A DNA stretch of 13,613 bases, taken from positions 1-13,613 of the forward strand of contig SLLP01000135.1 of assembly GCA_007133995.1 (NCBI GenBank). The letters run 5' to 3'. The notes under the pieces are model-generated. The model saw nothing but the letters and a program-made list of their open reading frames with translations, did not search any database and was not told the DNA's origin. This document shows, piece after piece, positions 1-6,827 of the stretch. Made by a program: the position numbers and the translations under genes. Each line of letters opens with the position of its first letter. Positions within the stretch are counted from its first letter, which is position 1. The DNA comes from Balneolales bacterium (GTDB taxonomy: Bacteria > Bacteroidota > Rhodothermia > Balneolales > Natronogracilivirgulaceae).

Positions 1-76
1 ACAACATGATATCAATTAGTTACGGATTTTTATCAGGCAAATTGGCCTGTCATTGCAAGGCGGGTTCTGCATTGCC

Positions 77-84
77 TATATTTA
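77..84 (+). promoter_or_regulatory. Possible -7 promoter box ahead of the structured RNA
   Basis: TATATTTA matches seven of eight positions of the Bacteroidota -7 consensus TAnnTTTG (established for that phylum). A weak -33-like ATTG lies at 51-54, about 22 bases upstream. A start around 89-92 would place the 5' end just before the folded region and about 185 bases before the 5-FCL start codon. One degenerate box in AT-rich DNA is weak evidence. Confidence 0.27.
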
Positions 85-90
85 TGTAAA

Positions 91-262
91 ATGACACGTT
101 CGACTTTTCGGAGTGGACTCAGCTTTAGATTTTGAAACATAAGGTCGGCGCTACTCAAAGGGAATAGTTGTAGCATCAAACGAATATGACAGCCTCCGGC
201 TGACACACAGGAGCATGATTACATCCTGTCATGTGAGATCATTCTGACAATATGTATCGAAA
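91..262 (+). ncRNA. Candidate structured RNA, 6S (ssrS)-like
   Basis: Hand folding gives one long-range closing stem. Bases 99-103 (UUCGA) pair with 257-261 (UCGAA). After a small internal loop, 105-121 pair with 234-250, with mismatches only at 107/248 and 117/238 and a few G-U pairs. Inside the stem lie a largely unpaired left arm (122-147) and three hairpins: 150-154/170-174, 190-194/198-202 (CAGCC/GGCUG) and 207-212/224-229 (ACAGGA/UCCUGU). A long rod with a central bubble, a terminal hairpin and a small hairpin on the 3' side of the bubble is the 6S RNA plan, and the length (about 170 nt) fits. The next gene, 5-formyltetrahydrofolate cyclo-ligase (ygfA/fau), is the known 3' neighbour of ssrS in many proteobacteria. 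There is no U-run terminator at the 3' end, so co-transcription with 5-FCL and processing would be needed. It could instead be a 5' leader of 5-FCL, or chance pairing. The ends are estimates, and no sequence match to known 6S was possible. Confidence 0.38.
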
Positions 263-276
263 ATGATTTAAAACAG

Positions 277-843
277 ATGAATTGCAACGCGCTACGAAAA
301 AAAATCATTGTTCAACGCAGTCAGCTGGGCACATCGGAGCTTCATCGGATTGGAACCAGTATAGCGGACTGGGTACTGTCTGCATTTTGGTACCATGAGG
401 CTCAAAGTGTTCATAGCTTCTTTGGCGTTGAAAGCAAAGGGGAAATACCAACGCTAAAGATACTGGAAGATGTATTGGCAAAGGGAAAATATCTGGCGAT
501 GCCCAGAATTACTGGAATGAATGGAGAAATGGAGCATATAAGAGTAGGAAGTCTGGATTCACTTCGTAAGGGTCCATGGGGCATTCCGCAGCCTTTCGAA
601 GGTGAATCTGTGGAAAGTAGCAGTTTGGACCTGGTCATAGTTCCCGGTCTTGCAGCTGATAGGAAAGGAAACAGAATTGGTTATGGTAAAGGGTATTATG
701 ATCGGTTTTTGATTTCAGCAACTAATGCAAAAAAAGTAATGCTGCTCCCCAGAACTTTTCTTATGGATCAGATTCCGGTCAAGGATCATGATGTTCCGAT
801 GGATATGCTGGTGACCGAAACGGGTATAATCCGTTGTCGATAG
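277..843 (+). CDS. 5-formyltetrahydrofolate cyclo-ligase (5,10-methenyl-THF synthetase)
   Basis: This cytosolic enzyme uses ATP to turn 5-formyl-THF into 5,10-methenyl-THF, returning a storage folate to one-carbon metabolism. The 188 aa length is normal for the family. An N-terminal basic helix (ALRKKI) comes first, then the ESKGEIPT segment (about 52-59), the WGIPQP strand (101-106) and the family signature VPGLAADRKGNRIGYGKGYY from 122, followed by DRF. The closing IPVKDHDVPMDMLVTE (166-181) is also typical. The ATG start has no Shine-Dalgarno sequence but sits where family members begin. It follows the candidate 6S-like RNA, the arrangement known for ygfA/fau in proteobacteria. About 200 bases separate it from the PspC gene, so it may end its own transcript. 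The family assignment is firm. Confidence 0.95.
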   Translation: MNCNALRKKIIVQRSQLGTSELHRIGTSIADWVLSAFWYHEAQSVHSFFGVESKGEIPTLKILEDVLAKGKYLAMPRITGMNGEMEHIRVGSLDSLRKGPWGIPQPFEGESVESSSLDLVIVPGLAADRKGNRIGYGKGYYDRFLISATNAKKVMLLPRTFLMDQIPVKDHDVPMDMLVTETGIIRCR

Positions 844-985
844 GTACTGTTAACCTATTTTCTGGCAATATCTTAGATCAAGTCAAATTTTTTTGAGAAA
901 CAATTGTGCGGGCCTTTCGTATGCTCGACTACCGGACAGACACGATTTGTGTTCCATCTGACCGTGCAGAGCTTTTTTGCATCAT

Positions 986-1000
986 ATGAAGAAACTTCAT
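986..1000. promoter_or_regulatory. Perfect inverted repeat upstream of the PspC gene
   Basis: ATGAAG-AAA-CTTCAT is a perfect 6-bp inverted repeat with a 3-base spacer, 45 bases before the likely PspC start codon. It lies in the 844-1044 gap, which holds no convincing gene. A -7-like TAATATTG at 1010-1017 follows closely, so the repeat could act as an operator. It could equally be a small mRNA hairpin or chance. An 8-codon reading frame (986-1012) spans it but has no other support. Confidence 0.22.
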
Positions 1001-1044
1001 GAAAGATATTAATATTGGTTTTGCATTCTTTAAATTTGAGAAAA

Positions 1045-1755
1045 ATGATGAAATCAACCTACTCCAGCAGCCACTTAAGGAATCATCTTGATGAATCCAG
1101 TCACATGACAGATGAAGAATTTGATTATATGCGATCGGAATATGAAAGTGACGACAAGAATGCAGCCGGCAAGGGTAAATTTGCCAGGGGAGCGGGTATC
1201 ATTATTCTGATGCTTGCGGTTCTGTTTATCATTCAGCGATTCTTTATTCCTGTCGGTCCCGATCTCTCATCGATTTTGCGAGTAATTCCATTGACCGGAG
1301 CTATCCTGGTCATTGTGATCGGGTTAGGTTTGCTGACGCAAATGAGATCCCGCAGGAGAGTCGGCTTTCGCGATGAAAGTTACAGCACAGCAGATGATTA
1401 CATGGATTCCAGAAAAGCCGAGTACGCAAATGATGATAAGAAATGGCCGCCCGATGGTGGTCAGCGCGGCCGAGCGGAGCACAATCAAGATGCAGGACAA
1501 GAGCGGAATCGATCTGATAATTTGAGCGAAAACGCTGAGCGTTTCGGTTTTGAAACCGGGAAAAGATGGTTTCGTTCACGGGAGGAAAAGATGCTCTTTG
1601 GTGTTTGCGGAGGATTGGCTGAACGATTTGAAATGGATCCCACTATAGTAAGAGCATTATTTGCATTGGCTTTTTTAAGTTACGGATTCAGTTTAGTACT
1701 TTATATTGTTTTAGCTGTGATTTTGCCAAAAAAGCCACAGCACCGTCTTTTTTAA
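1045..1755 (+). CDS. PspC-domain membrane protein with an extra N-terminal two-helix region
   Basis: The last ~55 residues (about 174-230 of 236) form a PspC domain: RWFRSREEKMLFGVCGGLAE, then a hydrophobic helix ending in the typical ILPKKP. PspC domains occur in inner-membrane proteins of the phage-shock/envelope-stress response. Ahead of this lie an acidic soluble segment (1-45), two membrane helices (about 48-67 and 79-98) and a long charged, low-complexity linker (about 100-173), so this is larger than a minimal PspC of about 60-120 aa. No pspA or pspB homologue is nearby. I chose ATG 1045, preceded by a GAG six bases upstream; the frame stays open back to a TTG at 1015, and ATG 1048 is also possible. 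tmk starts 30 bases downstream, so the two may be co-transcribed. The PspC domain is secure; the role of the N-terminal part is unknown. Confidence 0.82.
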   Translation: MMKSTYSSSHLRNHLDESSHMTDEEFDYMRSEYESDDKNAAGKGKFARGAGIIILMLAVLFIIQRFFIPVGPDLSSILRVIPLTGAILVIVIGLGLLTQMRSRRRVGFRDESYSTADDYMDSRKAEYANDDKKWPPDGGQRGRAEHNQDAGQERNRSDNLSENAERFGFETGKRWFRSREEKMLFGVCGGLAERFEMDPTIVRALFALAFLSYGFSLVLYIVLAVILPKKPQHRLF

Positions 1756-1785
1756 ACAGCCATAGTCATATAGTTCTATCCGAAC

Positions 1786-2400
1786 GTGCTTATTTCATTT
1801 GAAGGTATTGATGGGAGCGGTAAATCCACGCAAATTGAAAAAGTCAAATCCTATTTGACAGATAAGGGATATGATGTGCATGTGTTTCGCGAACCGGGTG
1901 GAACCCCTCTTTCGGAACAGATACGGGAGATACTGCTAAACAGCAGAGATGATATTCACCCTTTGGCCGAATCTCTGCTGTTTTCGGCTGCACGTGCGCA
2001 ACTGGTAGCGACACGCATTCGTCCGCTTCTTGATGCAGGTGCCATCGTGATCCTGGATCGTTTTTTTGATTCGACAACGGCTTATCAGGGCTATGGGCGA
2101 AAGGCCATTCCAGTAAAGGACATTGAGCAGTTGAACACACTGGCAACGCAAAATCTGAAACCGGACCTTACAATTTACCTGAAAATAGATCCGGAAAAAG
2201 CTTCAAAACGACGTAAAAAAGTCCGGGCTGAGGATCGCATGGAACGTGCTGGCGTAGATTTTTTCAAGCGTGTCAGCGAGGGTTTTGATCAATTGGCGAC
2301 GAGCGAAGAGCGAATGGTTGCTCTTGATTCATCGAGGTCACCCGATACAACGTATCGCTCGATAATTGAGCATCTGAAGAAAAGGCTCCCCTTATTGTAA
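1786..2400 (+). CDS. tmk: Thymidylate kinase (dTMP kinase)
   Basis: This enzyme phosphorylates dTMP to dTDP with ATP, an essential step in dTTP synthesis. The 204 aa length is normal. The P-loop FEGIDGSGKST is at residues 5-15, REPGGT at 35-40, the DRF motif with STTAYQG at 91-102, and an arginine-rich LID-like stretch RRKKVRAEDRMER at 142-154. The start is GTG: an in-frame TAG lies only 15 bases upstream (1771-1773), and the P-loop begins four residues in, so no ATG can serve. No Shine-Dalgarno sequence is seen. Its final 128 bp are also coding on the opposite strand, for the C-terminal tail of the RND exporter. It follows the PspC gene by 30 bases. Identification is firm. Confidence 0.96.
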   Translation: MLISFEGIDGSGKSTQIEKVKSYLTDKGYDVHVFREPGGTPLSEQIREILLNSRDDIHPLAESLLFSAARAQLVATRIRPLLDAGAIVILDRFFDSTTAYQGYGRKAIPVKDIEQLNTLATQNLKPDLTIYLKIDPEKASKRRKKVRAEDRMERAGVDFFKRVSEGFDQLATSEERMVALDSSRSPDTTYRSIIEHLKKRLPLL

Positions 2401-4726
2401 TATCAGGATTCATCCAGTAGATCAGTGCTGGCAGAAATAGGAGGTCAGCGACCAAGGCTGTAATAATGGTCAGGCAGGTTAACAACCCCATCAGCATATT
2501 GGACTCGAATGAACTCGTACCCAGGACACCAAATCCGGCAATAAGTATCAAACTCGTCAGAACTATCGCTCTTCCTGTATGAATAGTAGTATTTTTCACT
2601 GCCTGGTGGAGGGAAGCACCGCGCAGTGTTTCCATTCGGAACCTGGCCAGATAGTGAATACTGTCATCCACAGCTATTCCAAATGCAATTGTGAAAATCA
2701 CGGCAGTTGAAGGTCGAATATCAATACCGGCAAATCCCATGAATCCGGCCGTAATAAGCAGAGGAATCAAATTTGGAAGCAGTGAGATCAGGACCAGTTT
2801 TGCATTCCGGAACAGGAGCGCCATGATTACGGAAATAAACAAAAAAGCAAGGCCAATGCTCCATGTGAGTGCTTTCACGATGTTGCCTGTAAGATCGGCC
2901 GAAAGTATGGTGGATCCGGTCAGCATCACGGATTCTTCAGGAAAAAGTTCGTCCAGATATGATTCCAGATCATTACGCATCTGATTTATTCTGTATGAAC
3001 CGGCATCATAGGCCTGGGCAATGATGCGAGTCTGTCGGTTTTCAAAATCATTGAGGGCTGAAAGCGAAACTCCCCCGGTCATTTCCAGCAACAGGTCATA
3101 TTGGGCAATGAGTGATCTGGAATCGGGCAGGCTATCCAACGGAGTGTCACGCATGACATGATCTATTCGTGACATCAAAGTTGCAAAGGAGACACTTTGT
3201 TCGATCTCTTCATAAGTATTCAGGTGTTCCTGTAGCATTTGAATACGACGAACAAGATCGGGGTCGTATATTCCATCTTCTCGGTCGGTATCCACAATGA
3301 TTTCCAGAGGGAATTGTGGTGCCAGGTGTTTGTCAAGAAAGCGACTTTGTTGGATTAATTCTGACCTTTCGCCAATATCATCAAAAACCCTGCTATTGGT
3401 TCGAAGTTGTGTTATGCCAAGTGAAAAGATGATGGTGACGGTTAGTGTTATTATTACCACCTTTCGGCTGTGCAGGCGGGCGGTACGATTTGTGGATGAA
3501 AGCAATGAGCCGATTTTCCGGAAAAAGATTCGGCTCTTGTCTTCGACAGGCGTGCCGTTTTTTAGAATCTTTAAAACAGACGGAAGAACAAACATGGTCA
3601 CCACAAAAGCGACAATAACACCGATAGCCGTATAGATTCCGAAACGGCGCATCGGCATTACATTGCTTGTCATCAGAGTCAGGAACCCTATGGCTGTGGT
3701 CACGCTGGTTAGCAGGGTGGCTGATCCCAGAATGAGTATCGTCTCTCTGAGAGAACGGTCTTTGCTTTTATTCTCCAGCCTGAGATCCTGATACTTGGAG
3801 AGCATATGAACCGAATCAGCCACACCAACACAAAGCAGGATGGGGGCGATGGTGCTGCTCAATATTTCAAAAAATCCGCCGGTCATCACTAATACGGCTA
3901 CAACAAACAATATGGTGAGCCAGACAATAGTGATGGGAAGGAGGACACCCAGCACCGTTCGGAATAGCAGCCAGAGTATAATTATAATCAGAAGTGAGGC
4001 CAGCGAGACATAAAACAGAATCTCTCTGTTAAGAGTTTCAACGTATTGGGTTCTGAAATAGGGGAGTCCGGTTATGTTGAGATCATACTTTGCACGGTAC
4101 GGCTCCAACAGTTTTTCCATGTGCGAGATGATCTCTCTTCGGTTGGAAAATGTGTTTTTTTCGTCATCGATCCGAAGATAGATTGCGGTTGCAGTGCCTT
4201 CGGATCCAATAAATCTGCCTTTGATGAAAGGGTCGTCAAGCATCCGTTTCATTGTTGCCTGGAGGTATTGCTCAGAGTCCGGCCGGGATTCCAACACAGA
4301 GTTATCCGTCAGGTAAGATCTGGATGCAAGCGATCCATCCACACGCACAAATTCGTTGAGAGACCACAAGCTGTGCATTTCTTCAAGGTAGGGCAACTCT
4401 TCGAGGGCCGCAGTCATTTGTTTGACTTTGATGAGGTGCCGGGGAGTAAAGAGTGAATCATGACGAAAAGCGATAATAATCATTGTGTCGTCCCGGCCAA
4501 ATTCACGGCTGATACGCTGAAACTCAACGATCGTTTCAGCATCCTCCGGATAGAATCCCTCCAGGTCAAAATCCGCTTCGATTTGCCAGGCAGGTACCAA
4601 AGCCAGTATCCCCAGTAGTGCCATCAGCATCAGGTAGGTTTTAGGCCTTGCCAGGAGAAAATCGATTATTGGGTTGGTATGGTGTCGTTGAAAATCCACG
4701 TTTGAAGCAGAATTGAATAGATCCAT
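2273..4726 (-). CDS. RND-superfamily exporter (MMPL/HAE3-like inner-membrane permease)
   Basis: The 817 residues show the duplicated RND plan. TM1 (about 31-47) is followed by a periplasmic domain (48-235) and TM2-TM6 (about 236-386). TM7 (422-440), a second periplasmic domain (441-615) and TM8-TM12 (about 618-772) follow. The TM4 motif GVADSVHML carries one Asp (304), and the TM10 motif GIAVDDSIHYL carries two (687, 688), as expected for proton relay. The single-chain layout resembles the predicted RND exporters of COG1033/HAE3, whose characterised members move lipids or hopanoids; the substrate here cannot be read. The start ATG is 12 bases after the stop of the beta-barrel gene, so the two form an operon. 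Residues after about 775 are a hydrophilic tail encoded antisense to tmk, probably an added extension since TM12 ends just before it. No periplasmic adaptor gene is adjacent. Confidence 0.9.
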   Translation of the reverse strand: MDLFNSASNVDFQRHHTNPIIDFLLARPKTYLMLMALLGILALVPAWQIEADFDLEGFYPEDAETIVEFQRISREFGRDDTMIIIAFRHDSLFTPRHLIKVKQMTAALEELPYLEEMHSLWSLNEFVRVDGSLASRSYLTDNSVLESRPDSEQYLQATMKRMLDDPFIKGRFIGSEGTATAIYLRIDDEKNTFSNRREIISHMEKLLEPYRAKYDLNITGLPYFRTQYVETLNREILFYVSLASLLIIIILWLLFRTVLGVLLPITIVWLTILFVVAVLVMTGGFFEILSSTIAPILLCVGVADSVHMLSKYQDLRLENKSKDRSLRETILILGSATLLTSVTTAIGFLTLMTSNVMPMRRFGIYTAIGVIVAFVVTMFVLPSVLKILKNGTPVEDKSRIFFRKIGSLLSSTNRTARLHSRKVVIITLTVTIIFSLGITQLRTNSRVFDDIGERSELIQQSRFLDKHLAPQFPLEIIVDTDREDGIYDPDLVRRIQMLQEHLNTYEEIEQSVSFATLMSRIDHVMRDTPLDSLPDSRSLIAQYDLLLEMTGGVSLSALNDFENRQTRIIAQAYDAGSYRINQMRNDLESYLDELFPEESVMLTGSTILSADLTGNIVKALTWSIGLAFLFISVIMALLFRNAKLVLISLLPNLIPLLITAGFMGFAGIDIRPSTAVIFTIAFGIAVDDSIHYLARFRMETLRGASLHQAVKNTTIHTGRAIVLTSLILIAGFGVLGTSSFESNMLMGLLTCLTIITALVADLLFLPALIYWMNPDITIRGAFSSDAQLSSDTLYRVTSMNQEQPFALRSSPIDQNPR

Positions 4727-4738
4727 TTTGCGGTTGGA

Positions 4739-6133
4739 TCAGAAATAATATCTGATTCCTGCATAGGCAAGTGTATTGCTTCGGTAGGAACCAAAACTGG
4801 GGTGCCCATAGTTCATTTCAGGTGATGGACCCCCAAAAAAATGGGCTCCTGCAGATAGTGATACGTCGTCTGCAATATCATAACTAAGCTCGGTGCGGAT
4901 CCAGAAATCACTCCCATTGATCTGGTAAGTGGCCGTGACATCACTGCCAAGCCGTTCACGGAAATAGGAGCGGCTGGCGAATGTGGAAATGCTTCGAAAC
5001 CAGATATCCTGAATGACATCCGGATGTGGGCTATTAATTAGCTGATTGTACCATTGAAATCCAATTTGCGTGCTTCTAAAGCTGTATCGTGTTTCGAACA
5101 AAATATCTACTGCTGAATGACGTGAAATAAAATCCTCATTCTCATCTGAAATTATGCTGATGACGCGGGGAAGCCCGGGCAAATCGGGGTTGGCAGGATC
5201 AAATGATAAAAGTTCATCCGGAATTTTGTCATACGCCCTGTTTTCAAACCATGCAGCTTCAAGCAGCAGGTTCAGTGATGAAGTGATTTGCCATGAAACA
5301 CCACCGGTTGCGATTAGGGTAGGTGTGAACGTCTCCTCAAGTATGATATTAGGGTCGGGAATGAGGGATCCGGGCGCGGATAAACGAAAGCTTTTTCTGT
5401 ATGTGGGCATGGATGGTTTCCAATATAAAACTCCCAGTTGAACCTCTAGCGAGCGCAACGGATTCGTATCCCAGATCAATGCAGCTTGCGGCTTATCGAC
5501 GTTCATGGGTGTCGGTTTAATACGGACAGGCATCCCGGCGGGAATTGGGAGGTGGGGGAACCACCTGCTTTCAGGATCTGGTACTAAAGAAGGTGTAAAA
5601 ACAGGAGCAAGTACTATTCGCAATCTGGAATTTCCGATGTAATAGGAATAATTCAGGGCAATAGTTCCTCTTTGCAGCGTTGAGAAGGGCTCAAGAAGAA
5701 AATTTCGGGAATCAAAAGGCTGAATTCTGTCAGTCGGGGCATTTGCGACAGCTAACCCAAGCTGTAAAATTTGTCGTCCGATGCGAAGGTCACTATTGGT
5801 AAAATGCAACTCAAGCCAGAGCTCTGGCAATGTCCACTCGATTGAATCCGCCGAAGCTTCGAACCGGTTCCGAATATCTGTTCGGGCAAAAAGCCTGCCA
5901 TCACTAAAGCGGTTATCAATATTCAGGGTGAGTCGCTGTACGCCGGGAAGCAGCTCAGGTGGATGAGTGAACGTGGCTCCGGAAAGATGATGATAATCAC
6001 CAGTTATCAAGGGAGGAGCAGCTGCAGTCTCAGTGGTGAAATTGTTCAGCAACAATAAAAAAAATAGAACTGAAGATGACACTATGCAACGTAGCAAACC
6101 AGCAGGCAAAACGACTAAATTATATTTTTTCAA
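4739..6133 (-). CDS. Outer-membrane beta-barrel protein paired with the RND exporter
   Basis: The protein has 464 aa with a signal peptide (lysines at 2-3, hydrophobic core about 18-30, cleavage probably after TAAA near 39). The mature part alternates polar and aromatic residues and ends in AYAGIRYYF, the terminal phenylalanine typical of Omp85-inserted barrels. A segment around 115-146 (RIGRQILQLG, then a DRIQPFDSRNFL stretch) resembles porin-like barrels of the DUF1302/AlgE type; this is judged by eye only. In some bacteria DUF1302 barrels are encoded next to RND/MMPL exporters, which matches the gene 12 bases downstream. Together they suggest export of a hydrophobic compound to the surface. 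The start used is TTG (6131-6133), because no upstream ATG is in frame and the signal peptide begins there. It is divergent from the SRPBCC gene. The barrel nature is well supported; family and substrate are inferred. Confidence 0.8.
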   Translation of the reverse strand: MKKYNLVVLPAGLLRCIVSSSVLFFLLLLNNFTTETAAAPPLITGDYHHLSGATFTHPPELLPGVQRLTLNIDNRFSDGRLFARTDIRNRFEASADSIEWTLPELWLELHFTNSDLRIGRQILQLGLAVANAPTDRIQPFDSRNFLLEPFSTLQRGTIALNYSYYIGNSRLRIVLAPVFTPSLVPDPESRWFPHLPIPAGMPVRIKPTPMNVDKPQAALIWDTNPLRSLEVQLGVLYWKPSMPTYRKSFRLSAPGSLIPDPNIILEETFTPTLIATGGVSWQITSSLNLLLEAAWFENRAYDKIPDELLSFDPANPDLPGLPRVISIISDENEDFISRHSAVDILFETRYSFRSTQIGFQWYNQLINSPHPDVIQDIWFRSISTFASRSYFRERLGSDVTATYQINGSDFWIRTELSYDIADDVSLSAGAHFFGGPSPEMNYGHPSFGSYRSNTLAYAGIRYYF

Positions 6134-6169
6134 TTGCTGTAATTAAGAAAAATGCTTATTTTTGTTTTA

Positions 6170-6200
6170 TTGCGAAGCAACTGAGTGAAGTTGCCGGCAA
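6170..6200. promoter_or_regulatory. Inverted repeat in the divergent intergenic region
   Basis: GCAACT (6177-6182) and AGTTGC (6189-6194) form a perfect 6-bp inverted repeat around a 6-base centre. They are flanked by TTGC (6170-6173) and GCAA (6197-6200), which also pair. The right half contains a perfect 10-bp palindrome, TTGCCGGCAA (6191-6200). The site lies between the starts of the divergent barrel (minus) and SRPBCC (plus) genes, 37 and 66 bases away, with no T-run after it. An operator acting on one or both genes is the simplest reading; a leader hairpin is possible. Confidence 0.35.
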
Positions 6201-6265
6201 TCTTATGGTGATACCAGAAACCTATCACACGAATCATTCAACTTTACGAAGTATAAAAGTACATT

Positions 6266-6748
6266 ATGGCGCATCAAAGAATCGAAGTTGACCTGCCTTT
6301 AGCGAAAGTTTATGAGTTGATGAGCTCTCCCACGGATTTTCCCAAATATCTCTCATCTCTCAGGGATGTTAACAAAATCAACTCGCAAACTTTTGAATAT
6401 CTAACTGAAATTGGTGGAGAAGAATTCCGTTGGACCACCAACATCATTGATGATCTGCGTAACACCCGATTTGCCTGGATCACTATCAACGGGAACCTCA
6501 ATCAGACCGGAACCATTCGCTTCACACCACTAAACAACGGATCACGCACCAGAGTAGATTTTAGTCTGGATTACAGGACGTTTTTTGGTGAACCATCGAG
6601 TGAAATGGCCAAGTTTATAGAAGATTTGCCCCAGCAGCTTATGAGCGATCTGGAAAAGTTTAAAAATCTCGCCGAGGGTGGCAGCTTCAAGGACGAAGAG
6701 GAAAATGAAGAAGTTGCTTCGGAAAAAAAGGAAGAAGTAACAGCCTGA
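6266..6748 (+). CDS. SRPBCC (START/polyketide-cyclase-like) family protein
   Basis: The 160 aa protein opens with the helix-grip pattern of SRPBCC proteins: a basic first strand (MAHQRIEVDLPLAKVYELM), then the PTDFPKYLSSLRDV segment seen in Coq10/cyclase-dehydrase-like members. Strands follow with ITEIGGEEFRW-like spacing, RFTPLNNGSRTRVDFSLDY, and a C-terminal helix (LPQQLMSDLEKFKNLAE). This fold encloses a hydrophobic ligand; the ligand here is unknown. The last ~20 residues are a highly charged Glu/Lys tail, probably disordered. There is no signal peptide or membrane helix, so it should be cytosolic. The ATG lacks a Shine-Dalgarno sequence; a TATAAA at 6252-6257 lies close upstream. The gene stands alone, divergent from the barrel/RND pair and closed by a terminator. 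Fold assignment is by pattern only, and no function is claimed. Confidence 0.75.
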   Translation: MAHQRIEVDLPLAKVYELMSSPTDFPKYLSSLRDVNKINSQTFEYLTEIGGEEFRWTTNIIDDLRNTRFAWITINGNLNQTGTIRFTPLNNGSRTRVDFSLDYRTFFGEPSSEMAKFIEDLPQQLMSDLEKFKNLAEGGSFKDEEENEEVASEKKEEVTA

Positions 6749-6770
6749 CTTTTTCAACCGGTAATTCATA

Positions 6771-6795
6771 GAGGGGGGGTAGCCCCCTTTTTTTT
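6771..6795 (+). terminator. Intrinsic terminator after the SRPBCC gene
   Basis: A run of seven G (6773-6779) and five C (6783-6787) forms a short G/C-only stem with a 3-5 base loop, extended by A6772-T6788. Eight T (6788-6795) follow. It lies 22 bases after the SRPBCC stop. The T-run ends 32 bases before the preferred aroE start, so aroE needs either a promoter overlapping this element or leakage through it. Confidence 0.85.
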
Positions 6796-6827
6796 ATCCT
6801 GAAGTGCGGCTGCACGACGCCCTGCCC

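Noticed and set aside
34..49. CAGGC/GCCTG hairpin near the left edge as the terminator of an upstream gene.
   Set aside because: No T-run follows, and the upstream gene is not in the window.
6..89. A 27-codon plus-strand reading frame at the left edge, possibly the tail of an upstream gene.
   Set aside because: It has no recognisable motif, no start context, and overlaps the proposed promoter box; too short to support.
883..896. TCAAA-TTTT-TTTGA hairpin after 5-FCL as a terminator.
   Set aside because: The stem is A/T-rich and only 5 bp with no following U-run of its own; too weak for intrinsic termination.
986..1012. An 8-codon ORF upstream of the PspC gene that could be a leader peptide.
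   Set aside because: It has no run of regulatory codons and no attenuator-terminator; the inverted repeat it spans explains the pattern as well.
4046..4456. A 136-codon plus-strand reading frame opposite the RND gene.
   Set aside because: It lies wholly antisense to a periplasmic domain of the exporter with clear coding signal, has no domain pattern and reads as a shadow frame.
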